Below are positions 49,290 to 57,859 of a stretch of 64,000 nucleotides of DNA, one piece after another. The DNA comes from Haloferula rosea (lineage in GTDB: Bacteria > Verrucomicrobiota > Verrucomicrobiia > Verrucomicrobiales > Akkermansiaceae): the NCBI RefSeq assembly GCF_016595525.1, contig NZ_JAENII010000008.1:1-64000 (forward strand). Reading direction: 5' to 3'. How positions within the stretch are numbered: position 1 is the stretch's first letter; every line of letters begins with the position of its first letter. The notes below the pieces were generated by a model. The model did not search any database. It saw only the letters and a program-made list of their open reading frames with translations, and was not told the DNA's origin. A program made the translations under genes and the position numbers.

Positions 49290-51974
49290 CTACCGAAATG
49301 CTGCAGGGTGAACCAATGCATTCTCAGCATTCCATGTCACCTCCCCCGAGGACCGGCAGCGCCATGCTCCATTTTGATCTCTTATCAAAACGGCCGTAAC
49401 CGGCTGCGGACCATTGGCGGACACTTTCAAGCCCGGCATTTCAAGCAGCTTCCCATGACCGAGGTACACCTCCTCAACCTGTCCCTTTTTGATCAGCACC
49501 ACCCCCAGCGTTCCTTCGAAGGTCACCCCCTCGATCTCAAACGCTTTCCCGGGGGTCGCCGATTCAACAAGGAACACCTTGGCGTCCTCCCCCGACACCA
49601 GCACCGCCGCATGCCCCCCATCGGTCCCGCATCGCCGGACGGAACGGATCCAGGCACCCCGCTCCTCGAAATAGGGTTCATAAAGTGCCACGAAAGGTCG
49701 ACTCCAAGCTTCACCCGATTGACGCACCAGCACCGTCGGCATCGGCATCTTGTCGAGCCCACGCGGCAGGTTCTTTCGAATGGCTCGATTCTGGGGAGCC
49801 TCCATCGAAAAGATCCGCCTGTCCTTTTCCCCAAGCATCCACATCGCCATGGTCGGACTTTTCCCGTCAGGAAGACGCAGCGGAAAGATCGCACGAAAAT
49901 CACCATCGAACTCCGTCGAGCTTTCTGCACGAAAGTAGTCGTAGCCACTGAGGTCCCCATGCTGCTCGCCGAGCAGCTCGCATGGCTCGAAGCCGAGTGA
50001 ATCCCCCTTCCGGTCCACCACGGTCACCTCCTGCGCCTGTCCATGATACAGGTAGTCGTGACACCGCTCCTGATCAGCATCGAGCACACGGGACCGGAAC
50101 ACATCGAAGTAGAATCCGGTCTCCCCGTCGATACGGACGACTCCCAGGGTCCGCCGCTGGTCGGCTGCCGGACGGAGATGCCGGAACCTTGCTTGAGCAA
50201 ACCCGATGTGCTCGGTGAGCCCCGTCTTCTCCGACTCCGGCTCAACTGCCTCGAGAGTCATTGCCAACTGGCCTGGCCCCTCGGGCGGATACAGCGCATG
50301 GCCATTGGGAATCACTGTATTGTGGGCCGCCATTCTCGAGTAGTAATGACGTTGATCCCTCTGCCAGTAGCTGGACCCACGACCGGGGTCCGGAGCAAGA
50401 ATCTGTCCCGCGCCATACAATTCGATGGCGAGACCATTCGCATGGGCATGCCCACCGGCAGTCCCAAACATGGCCGCGGACAGGTCGTGCTCGGGAGCCG
50501 ATCCATCCAGATGCATCATCAGCGCATTGAGTGGCTCTGCCATGAAAGTGCGAAGCGGCTCCTTCGACAACGGCGCAACGTCCAGCAGATCTCCGACATA
50601 ACTCGTGACGGCATGAAGCGTGGCCTGCTTTGACCGGTCATAGCGTCCGGTCTTGATCTCGTTGAGAAGCAGCGATGTCAGGCGCGCTTCCTGCTCCCGC
50701 TTGCCCAGCTTTCTCGCTGCGGAAATCAACATCTCCAGCGCGTTCATGTTGATCCGGATATTCGTCGAGTCACCGAGACCGATCGACAGACCATTGGGAT
50801 GCACCAGTTCGGCCTGCACCAGCAAGGCACGCTCCAATTGTGGGTGGTCCAGGAGCTCACGTCCTCCCGGTTCGAGAGCGAGCAGGTTTGCCACCCCGAG
50901 GATGCTCGCCGTCGTTTCAAATCCATAGCCCGGCGCTTCCGGCCAGATCGCGGTCTTTCGATCGTAACCCTGTTCGACCACCTGCATCAATCCAAGCTGA
51001 CCCGGTCGGTCCGCATGCAGGACTTCACCGACATAGTACTCGCGACCTCTCCCGTCGGAGTAATACTCATCAGGCTCGAGCACGAGGCCTCCGTGGGCAA
51101 TGATCTTCGCCTGGAACAGGTTCCAGTTCCCCTCGTTCAAGCCGCCCTCGACCACGCGGTCCGCCATCCGCTTGATACCCTTCTGGATCACCAAGGGGTC
51201 CTTCCCCGACTCAACCAAGTAGGAGTGGATGAAGTCGTAGCACTGGCTGATGAGGATCAGGATATCCTCGTGGATGACCTCGAACGAGGTCGTCCCGATG
51301 ATCCGCCCCGAGCCGCTCTCGGGGTCCTCGATCCGCGGAGGCAAAACATACTGAAAGCCCTCCATGTAGGTCCACAGCACCGGCAGCGCCACCTTCGCAT
51401 AGCGCTCTTCCCCGGTGACCCAGTGGAGAAATGCGGCCTCCGCAGCGATGGTCATGATGTGAAAGTTCACCGACTCAATCAGGCGCCCGGTCTGACTGGG
51501 ATGAACCCACTCGCCTTCATCCTCTTCGGTATTCCACAACCACACGTCGTCCCCCCACGAGTTGTAGGGCTTCCAATCCTCAATCTTCCGGGGAACCACA
51601 TAGATGGATTTCCAGTCTCGTGCCCCCGCGAATCTGGGCGTAGGGACCGGCGCCCGTCCCTCACCTCCGATCCACTTTGACTCGCGTGTCACAGGGAGCA
51701 TGTAGTGCGTCTCCCAATTCATCATCAGTCGCGATACCAGCCAATCGGGCTCCTCCTCGACCTTCTTTGCCACAGGATCCACCCGACTCTTGATCACCTC
51801 GTAGGCCGCCTTCACCCATCCGACATCACTCACTCTGGATTGCATCTCCGCATGGTCGGATGCACGAACCAGCAACCGGGGGTGATCCGCCCTCGCCCCA
51901 GGCGCCGTGACCAGCAATACCCCCACGATCCGTATGAGCCAACCACACGTCCAACGCCAAACCGCACAGGCCAC
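49290..51974 (-). CDS. Heparinase II/III-like polysaccharide lyase, GTG start coupled to the symporter
   Basis: The 894-residue protein has an alpha/alpha-toroid region (about 30-400) and a heparinase II/III-like beta-sheet domain (from about 480) with the signature GTAGGHAHANGLAIELYG (His509, His511) and ILAPDPGRGSSY. Such lyases cut acidic polysaccharides (alginate, glycosaminoglycans, ulvan or similar) by beta-elimination. I chose the GTG at 51974 because it overlaps the symporter stop as TAGTG and starts a signal peptide (CGWLIRIVGVLLVTAPGARA). A start at 52124 would overlap the symporter by 150 bases. Substrate is unknown. Confidence 0.85.
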   Translation of the reverse strand: MACAVWRWTCGWLIRIVGVLLVTAPGARADHPRLLVRASDHAEMQSRVSDVGWVKAAYEVIKSRVDPVAKKVEEEPDWLVSRLMMNWETHYMLPVTRESKWIGGEGRAPVPTPRFAGARDWKSIYVVPRKIEDWKPYNSWGDDVWLWNTEEDEGEWVHPSQTGRLIESVNFHIMTIAAEAAFLHWVTGEERYAKVALPVLWTYMEGFQYVLPPRIEDPESGSGRIIGTTSFEVIHEDILILISQCYDFIHSYLVESGKDPLVIQKGIKRMADRVVEGGLNEGNWNLFQAKIIAHGGLVLEPDEYYSDGRGREYYVGEVLHADRPGQLGLMQVVEQGYDRKTAIWPEAPGYGFETTASILGVANLLALEPGGRELLDHPQLERALLVQAELVHPNGLSIGLGDSTNIRINMNALEMLISAARKLGKREQEARLTSLLLNEIKTGRYDRSKQATLHAVTSYVGDLLDVAPLSKEPLRTFMAEPLNALMMHLDGSAPEHDLSAAMFGTAGGHAHANGLAIELYGAGQILAPDPGRGSSYWQRDQRHYYSRMAAHNTVIPNGHALYPPEGPGQLAMTLEAVEPESEKTGLTEHIGFAQARFRHLRPAADQRRTLGVVRIDGETGFYFDVFRSRVLDADQERCHDYLYHGQAQEVTVVDRKGDSLGFEPCELLGEQHGDLSGYDYFRAESSTEFDGDFRAIFPLRLPDGKSPTMAMWMLGEKDRRIFSMEAPQNRAIRKNLPRGLDKMPMPTVLVRQSGEAWSRPFVALYEPYFEERGAWIRSVRRCGTDGGHAAVLVSGEDAKVFLVESATPGKAFEIEGVTFEGTLGVVLIKKGQVEEVYLGHGKLLEMPGLKVSANGPQPVTAVLIRDQNGAWRCRSSGEVTWNAENALVHPAAFR

Positions 51975-53734
51975 TACTCGGATCGGTGTCGCGATCGATA
52001 GCTGAAGCAGACGATGGCCCCCACCAGAATCATGACTCCCCCGCAGGCGAGAAAGCAAAGGCGACCGGTCATGGGATTGGGAATCCATACGAGAGATGCG
52101 ACGAATAGACCATAAATCAGGCACAGACGGCCAATGGAAACGGAAATCGCCCTCTCTTCTTTCAACCCCGACCCGCTTGGCGAAACCACCGGCGTCTTCA
52201 ATCGGCCGAAGAAGTCGTCCAAGCGCTTCATGTAGCTCTCATCCTTTTCGTCGTAGAACCATCCGGTCGCAAAAAACCACATCGTGCAGAGCCCACAGAC
52301 GATGAAGACACTGCTGAAGATTCGGAATGTGGTCACCTCCTCGGGAAGAAACGGCCCCTCCATTCCGGGCAGGAAGGCGAACATCTCAGGCGTCAACCAG
52401 AACCGGACCACGTAGGAAGCGCAAAGCCCCACCACCACCGTCGACCATCCCGCCCAAGGTGCCGTCTTCCGCCTGAACAAACCAAGAAACAACGGAATCG
52501 ACATCGGCAGACCCAGGCTGATGGCCACCTGTGTCAGGAGATCGAACAAGGCCATCTCCCTCATCGTTTCCCAAAGAAACGCACAGGAGACCATGATCGC
52601 TCCAAATACCCCCGTCGCCAGCTTCGAAACCACCAGCAGCTGTCTTTCCGGACAATTCGGGTGCATCACCGGCAGGAAGAAATTCCGAACGAAGATCCCC
52701 GCGCCCTGATTCAGCCCGGCATCCATCGAGGTCATGGTTGCCGCGAAAATCCCGCACAACAACAGCCCGAGCATCCCGGTGGGCAGCACCTCGCTCGCCG
52801 TCAACACAAACGCCCCTTCCTCAGGAAACTTCAGATTCTCCATGATCCCTCCAATGTCCCCGTCGTGGCGAATCGCCGCCACGGTCGGAGGAATCAGCCA
52901 GATCAAGGGCGCCACGATCATCCCGATCATGGGAATCAGCAGGGTGAGGCGCGCATCACGATCACTGCGGGCCATCAGGAACTTCGCCGACTTGTCGATC
53001 GAGTTCTCCTCAAAGAGCTTGGTGACCATCAAGGCGACAAACCACAGGGCGATGAACTGGGGCCTCGAAAATTCTCCCCAGTCACGGTGGGCAGACGGCG
53101 CTTGCTCCAACATCCCCCGGATTCCACCGATGTCGGCTTGATTCAGTGCCAAAACCGCCACCAGAACGGTTACGGTCACCACCAGGAACATCTGGACAAA
53201 GTCGCTGGCCACAACACCGAACGAGCCACCAAGCATCGCAAGAATCGTTACCGATGCTCCTAGAACCAAAATCACGATCGGCGTTTCCGCACCCAGGACC
53301 GCAGCCATGAATACCGCAACGGCATTCAGCGTGACTCCGCCGAAAATCAGGATGAACGGCAGCCTCGCCCACGTGAAAAACACCTGGGTGCCCGGGCCAA
53401 ACCTCAATCGCACCGCCTCGAACGGGGTGATGACCTGCATCCGACGGAAACGATAGCAGGTGAATGCGAGAAGGATCAGCAGGGGAACGAGAATCGAATA
53501 GAACAGCAGGATCGAATAGGCACCGGTCTGGAACATCTTCCCGGCCGCGCCCGTGAAGCTCCAGGCGCTGAAGCCCGCCATCCACACCGAGGCGCCCGTC
53601 ACCCACCACGGCATGATCCCCCCTGCCCGGAAATAGTCGGACGTGCTTTTCGATCTGCGCGCATACGTGATCCCCACCCCAAGGAGGAAGATCACGTAAA
53701 ACGCGATGCTGATGAGATCGTATCGGTCGATCAT
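51974..53734 (-). CDS. Sodium:solute symporter (SSS family)
   Basis: The 586-residue inner-membrane protein has about thirteen helices and the SSS signatures VWMAGFSAWSFTGAAGKMF near the N-terminus and LGVGITYARRSKSTSDYF. SSS proteins import sugars, sugar acids or amino acids with sodium. It directly precedes the lyase gene with a TAGTG overlap and then GH88, so uptake of lyase-made uronate disaccharides or sugar acids is likely. The C-terminal part contains a hydrophilic stretch near EKDESYMKRLDDFFGRLK. Confidence 0.9.
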   Translation of the reverse strand: MIDRYDLISIAFYVIFLLGVGITYARRSKSTSDYFRAGGIMPWWVTGASVWMAGFSAWSFTGAAGKMFQTGAYSILLFYSILVPLLILLAFTCYRFRRMQVITPFEAVRLRFGPGTQVFFTWARLPFILIFGGVTLNAVAVFMAAVLGAETPIVILVLGASVTILAMLGGSFGVVASDFVQMFLVVTVTVLVAVLALNQADIGGIRGMLEQAPSAHRDWGEFSRPQFIALWFVALMVTKLFEENSIDKSAKFLMARSDRDARLTLLIPMIGMIVAPLIWLIPPTVAAIRHDGDIGGIMENLKFPEEGAFVLTASEVLPTGMLGLLLCGIFAATMTSMDAGLNQGAGIFVRNFFLPVMHPNCPERQLLVVSKLATGVFGAIMVSCAFLWETMREMALFDLLTQVAISLGLPMSIPLFLGLFRRKTAPWAGWSTVVVGLCASYVVRFWLTPEMFAFLPGMEGPFLPEEVTTFRIFSSVFIVCGLCTMWFFATGWFYDEKDESYMKRLDDFFGRLKTPVVSPSGSGLKEERAISVSIGRLCLIYGLFVASLVWIPNPMTGRLCFLACGGVMILVGAIVCFSYRSRHRSE

Positions 53735-53797
53735 GCGCCGACCACCCCTAGCCTGATCTCAAGGCCACAGGGAGGAAAACCTGCCAGAGATTTCATC

Positions 53798-53819
53798 AGC
53801 CGGCCTGTGTCGGCCGGCT
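53798..53819 (-). terminator. Perfect 8-bp hairpin between pseudopilin and symporter genes
   Basis: AGCCGGCC and GGCCGGCT pair perfectly around a six-base loop, 8 bp past the pseudopilin-like stop on its strand. No T-tract follows on that strand, so it is either a terminator without a U-run or an mRNA-stabilising hairpin. Confidence 0.45.
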
Positions 53820-53826
53820 CGCTGCC

Positions 53827-54522
53827 TCACTTTGCCGTGAGGTCTTGATTCAGACGGCCGACATGACCATCCCAGTAAAGACCGAGACGGTAGCTGCCGT
53901 GAGCCATTCCTGATGGAAGACCGTCGAACCAACCCGGCGTGCTGCCTACGAAGTTCGGGTGCTCCCGGTCCACTTCAGTCAACATCAGTCGTTGTGCGGG
54001 ATTGCCCATCTTCGACATCGCCGCAGACAACTTCATGCCATCCCGCCTCGCATCTCCATAGGGATAGCCAAAAGGAAGGAAGTTGGGCTGGGGCCTTGAG
54101 GGATTGTCACACTTGCCGCGCCCGGAATAAACACGGTGCATCACCAGCAGCGACGGACCGTCCTCATTGACACCGCGCTTCTGCCAACGCGCCGCCGCAA
54201 GCTCGGGGAAGAACTGACCTTCATAGGGATCCTCTCCACCAAGGTAGGGAGCGAGTGGTTTCACCAAACCCCTTCCCCGGTTGGTCCAGATGGGCCCAAC
54301 GCCACCGGAAGTCGTCGGAAGAATCCCGTTGTTGTCCCCGCAATACATCTGGATCGCTCCGAAGACCGACCGCAAGTCATTGGCGTCCACGGCAGCCGAT
54401 GAGCTCGCCTTCACCTTCTGGTAACCGATGAACGACAAGGCAGCCAGAACCGCCACGATCAGGATCGAAACCATCAGTTCAACCAAGGTGAAGCCGCGAG
54501 CACCACGACGTCGTGAATTCAT
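53827..54522 (-). CDS. Prepilin-type N-terminal cleavage/methylation protein, DUF1559-like
   Basis: The 231-residue protein starts MNSRRRGARGFTLVELMVSI with a type III prepilin site after Gly10, Phe11 as new N-terminus and Glu15 at position 5, then a hydrophobic helix. The C-terminal segment LYWDGHVGRLNQ carries the H-x-DGHV pattern of the large PVC-group pseudopilin paralogues (DUF1559/SBP_bac_10). Earlier in-frame codons up to 54666 do not form a signal-peptide start and are rejected. Role unknown; the genome probably has many paralogues. Confidence 0.85.
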   Translation of the reverse strand: MNSRRRGARGFTLVELMVSILIVAVLAALSFIGYQKVKASSSAAVDANDLRSVFGAIQMYCGDNNGILPTTSGGVGPIWTNRGRGLVKPLAPYLGGEDPYEGQFFPELAAARWQKRGVNEDGPSLLVMHRVYSGRGKCDNPSRPQPNFLPFGYPYGDARRDGMKLSAAMSKMGNPAQRLMLTEVDREHPNFVGSTPGWFDGLPSGMAHGSYRLGLYWDGHVGRLNQDLTAK

Positions 54523-54824
54523 CGCTTTGGAACCGCACCGATCGGCGCGACCAACGAAACAGGCACAACTTTCAAAGGATTGGGTTTTTGCGCTTTCCAT
54601 AAGCGTGAAGGTGCTCGCGGAGACCCACAATTCGCAAGTGAGAATCCCCGGATGTGAGGTCACCATGTAAACCCTGATGACTTCACAACGAGTTTACAGG
54701 GTGACTCCAGCATCCCTTCCCCAATCAAGGTCACCACCCGTAGGGTTACCGATACCGATCGAGAACTTGGGAGAGAACCCAATGCTTCCGACCTCAAAGA
54801 AAACAAGACCCAAACCGCAAACTC
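54523..54824. promoter_or_regulatory. 302-bp divergent promoter region with operator-like repeats
   Basis: This gap separates the pseudopilin gene (minus) from the large beta-strand-repeat gene (plus). Beyond the inverted repeat at 54659-54705, GGTCACC occurs again at 54729-54735 and the near match GGTTACC at 54744-54750. TTGGG and CCCAA near 54770 form a small hairpin. I see no protein-like frame and no clear -35/-10 pair. Confidence 0.4.
54659..54705. promoter_or_regulatory. Long inverted repeat, candidate operator
   Basis: GTCACCATGTAAAC (54659-54672) and GTTTACAGGGTGAC (54692-54705) are inverted with 13 of 14 positions complementary. Their centres are about 33 bp apart, close to three helical turns, and no T-tract follows, so a protein-binding pair of sites is more likely than a terminator. 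Confidence 0.5.
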
Positions 54825-57599
54825 ATGACCATGAAATCCACCCCACGATCCAAAACCCCAAGATCCGTTCCTTACTCGCTCCGACTCGGCCTCGCCGCCA
54901 TTCTCCTTTCTCCTTCCGTCAATGCCCAGTCGACATGGAATGGTGCGACGGATGCCCTGTGGAGCACCGCCACCAACTGGGATGTCGCTCCGATTGATGG
55001 AGCGGCACTCATCTTTGATGGCTCCGCCAACGTCGCGAACACCAACGACTTCATTACGTCTCTCAGTGCGGCAAACGAAGATTCCTTCACCTTTCCCGCG
55101 ACGGCCGGATCTTTCGTCATCAGCGATGGTGGCGCAGGAACTGTAACCATCGGAACCACGGCCGGTTCCAACAATCTGGCATTCATGGACACCACCACAC
55201 CCCAGGAGATCGCTCTTGACCTCCAATTCGCAGGTGGAGGCCGGGACCGGAGGGTTCAGATCAACACCGCGGGTGCAACGCTGAGACTCAGCGGAAACAT
55301 TGACTCCTCGAACAGCTGGCTCTTCCCGAACGGAGAAGCGGGCACCATTGAACTCACCGGCGACAATACCGGACCCGGCAAGGGCGTCCACAGCTCAGGG
55401 TCCAATGGCATGCGCGCTTGGTGCCGACTCAACTCCCAGAATCAAACCATCGCACTCGGTAGCCCGACCTGTCTGGGCGACGCCAACGTCGACTTCGCGA
55501 ATCTGCGTGGACTCCGCATGAACACCGGCGGCCAGGTCCTCACCACCGTCGGCGGCATGGATCTCGTCGGCGCCAACAAGGTGGACTCGACCATCAGTTG
55601 GAACGAAAGCACCAGTTACATCGGCTCCGGTGACCTCGAAGTGGGCGGCCTGATCTACACCAAGAACAACGGACGCGCATGGTCGGTCGACGGTGGAGGT
55701 GAGTTCATCATCTCCGGACAGGGGCTCATCCTCACCACCCGGGAGGCAGCCCAGGTGATGATCCTGCAGCCTCTCAACGGTAACGTGATCACCATCAATG
55801 GCCCGATTCACGACACCCATCAAAGCGGTGGTATCGTGACACAGGCCACGGGATTCGGTGGTGTCCCAACCGATGGTGTCCTCCGCCTCCAAGGAACGGG
55901 GACCGTCAACATCAACGCCGACAACTCGTCCACACTGAATGGCGAAGTCTACATCCGCACCGCTGGGCTCACCGTGAAACTTGGCGATGCAAACGCGCTC
56001 GGAACCTCGGGAGATCCTGTCGATGTGGTCACCCCGGTGTCAGTCGATAAGGTTTCCCAAACCTACACCAGCGCCCCCGCCAATGAGATTGATGTGGCCG
56101 ACACCACAGACATCGAAGTAGGCTTCACGATCACCGGCCCTGGTATCCCGGCTGGTGCAGTGGTCACCGCCATCGACAGTCTCAACAACATCGTCACCAT
56201 GGATGTGGACGCGACAGCGGATGGTAGCGATGTCTCCCTGAACTTCAGTGGGGACCTCGTTGAGACCGAAACGCCTGGTAGAACCAATCTGGAGAACGGA
56301 ACGCTCGACCTGAACGGCTTCACCGTCAGCGAAACCTTCGTGAACATCGCCGGGGGCAGCAAATTCATCAACAGCAACACCGGCACACCTGCTGAGATCC
56401 TCACCGAGATCGTCAATCAGGGCAATCCGACCTTCGATGGTGACGGTGACATCATCGTCAACAACATCCGTCGCACGAATGGTGTCACTCGCCGCATCTT
56501 CAAGAACGGGGCTGGCACGCTGACTCTTGGTGGTGATCAGGACAATGGTCGCTATGGTCTCACCGTCGATGGCGGCGACGTCATCCTCGCAAAGACTGCG
56601 GGTGAGGCTGTTGCCCGTTTCCCACTGATCATCAACAACGCCGCCAGCACGGTCACGCTCACCAATACCGGTGAACAGATCGGCAATCAAACGGATGGCA
56701 ATGGCTTGCACCAGATCAACGAGGGCACGCTCGACTTCAATGGATTCGACGAAAGCCTCGGCGCCCTGTCGACCAGCAGCGGCACCGAACCAGGTGGCCT
56801 CGTGACCAACAGCAACGTAGGCACGACCTCCACGCTGACCCTGCTCGGTGCAGGCTCGGATGCGACATGGCCGGGAACGCTGAGTGGCGACCTCAACCTC
56901 GTGAAGGGCGGAGCGTTCATTCAGACCTTCACCGGCACGGTGAACTACACCGGTGACACCACGGTCAACGACGGAACGCTTGAGTTCGGAGCCGGCACGG
57001 ATCTTGATGACTCCTCAACGGTGAACATCAATGGTGCCACCGCCTTCCTGAAGCTCGACGACGCGGCCAACGACACGGTCGACAGCCTCTTCTTCGATGG
57101 TGTGCAGCAAGCCGCCGGCACATGGGGTTCCACCTCCTCGGCAGCCACCAATCAAGACGACACCCGCTTCTCGGGCACCGGCGTCCTGACTGTAACCACC
57201 GGTCCATCGGCCACCGACTACGACACCTGGCTTGGAGGTTTCACCTTTGCCCCTGGTGACGACACCACCGGCACCGGTGATCCGGATGGTGATGGTCTCA
57301 CCAACGACGAAGAGTACGCTTTCGGCCTGAACCCAACACTCGGAAGCTCGGTCAATCCATATGTGGTGGGCGCAGGCGATGTCACGGCTGGCACATTCAG
57401 CTACACACGTCGTGATCCCGCACTGAGCAGTCTCACTTACTCGGTCTTTGTCTCGGATGACCTCGTGAACTGGATCGAAGACACCACCGCCACCCAGACA
57501 CCAGGGCCGACCGATGGCGACGGCAACCAGCAAGTGGATGTCACCCTCACCAGCCCACCAACGGGCGACAAGGGCTTCGTCCGCGTTGAGGCGAACTGA
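54825..57599 (+). CDS. Large exported autotransporter-type beta-strand-repeat protein with TSP3-like C-terminus
   Basis: The 924-residue protein has a signal peptide (LRLGLAAILLSPSVNAQS), many Gly/Thr/Asn-rich beta-strand repeats of the PATR type (for example GAGTLTLGGDQDNGRY and GDTTVNDGTLEFGAG), and a C-terminal calcium-type TSP3 segment at about 819-835 (DPDGDGLTNDEEYAFG) followed by an about 100-residue domain ending FVRVEAN. PATR proteins are usually large cell-surface or secreted beta-helices; in Verrucomicrobia they often end with this TSP3 and short tail. No PEP-CTERM or autotransporter barrel is seen at the end. A terminator lies 23 bp after the stop, so this is a single gene transcript. 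It may bind or cleave glycan; no catalytic motif is visible. Confidence 0.75.
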   Translation: MTMKSTPRSKTPRSVPYSLRLGLAAILLSPSVNAQSTWNGATDALWSTATNWDVAPIDGAALIFDGSANVANTNDFITSLSAANEDSFTFPATAGSFVISDGGAGTVTIGTTAGSNNLAFMDTTTPQEIALDLQFAGGGRDRRVQINTAGATLRLSGNIDSSNSWLFPNGEAGTIELTGDNTGPGKGVHSSGSNGMRAWCRLNSQNQTIALGSPTCLGDANVDFANLRGLRMNTGGQVLTTVGGMDLVGANKVDSTISWNESTSYIGSGDLEVGGLIYTKNNGRAWSVDGGGEFIISGQGLILTTREAAQVMILQPLNGNVITINGPIHDTHQSGGIVTQATGFGGVPTDGVLRLQGTGTVNINADNSSTLNGEVYIRTAGLTVKLGDANALGTSGDPVDVVTPVSVDKVSQTYTSAPANEIDVADTTDIEVGFTITGPGIPAGAVVTAIDSLNNIVTMDVDATADGSDVSLNFSGDLVETETPGRTNLENGTLDLNGFTVSETFVNIAGGSKFINSNTGTPAEILTEIVNQGNPTFDGDGDIIVNNIRRTNGVTRRIFKNGAGTLTLGGDQDNGRYGLTVDGGDVILAKTAGEAVARFPLIINNAASTVTLTNTGEQIGNQTDGNGLHQINEGTLDFNGFDESLGALSTSSGTEPGGLVTNSNVGTTSTLTLLGAGSDATWPGTLSGDLNLVKGGAFIQTFTGTVNYTGDTTVNDGTLEFGAGTDLDDSSTVNINGATAFLKLDDAANDTVDSLFFDGVQQAAGTWGSTSSAATNQDDTRFSGTGVLTVTTGPSATDYDTWLGGFTFAPGDDTTGTGDPDGDGLTNDEEYAFGLNPTLGSSVNPYVVGAGDVTAGTFSYTRRDPALSSLTYSVFVSDDLVNWIEDTTATQTPGPTDGDGNQQVDVTLTSPPTGDKGFVRVEAN

Positions 57600-57622
57600 G
57601 TTCGGCTTCATCACATGATTCC

Positions 57623-57654
57623 AAAGGCGGCAGTCGAAAGACTGCCGCCTTTTT
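57623..57654 (+). terminator. Strong Rho-independent terminator of the beta-strand-repeat gene
   Basis: AAAGGCGGCAGTC (57623-57635) pairs perfectly with GACTGCCGCCTTT (57640-57652) around a GAAA tetraloop, followed by TTC. This 13-bp stem ends the transcript of the large exported protein. Confidence 0.95.
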
Positions 57655-57739
57655 CATTCCCACAGGGAATCCCTGATTCCACGCTTCTCTCACGCACAAG
57701 CTCGAAACCGGGGTCTCCCCCCTCGCACCGAAGTGCGCA

Positions 57740-57761
57740 GTCACATGGTCAACCGTGTGAC
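57740..57761. promoter_or_regulatory. 22-bp near-perfect palindrome, candidate operator of the sulfatase operon
   Basis: GTCACATGGT (57740-57749) and ACCGTGTGAC (57752-57761) are inverted with one mismatch around CA. It lies about 98 bp upstream of the FAD-oxidoreductase start and downstream of the preceding terminator, the right place for an operator of this operon. The inner TGGT/ACC arms resemble GntR/FadR-type sites, but the outer arms differ and no regulator is in the window. Confidence 0.55.
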
Positions 57762-57859
57762 CTCTTGGACTTCTTTCCCGGCGTAAGTTACCCTCCGAAT
57801 GTTGGGTAAAGCGATAGGCTGACCCATCCCCCCGGCCCGAGACCCCCGACACCCGATCC

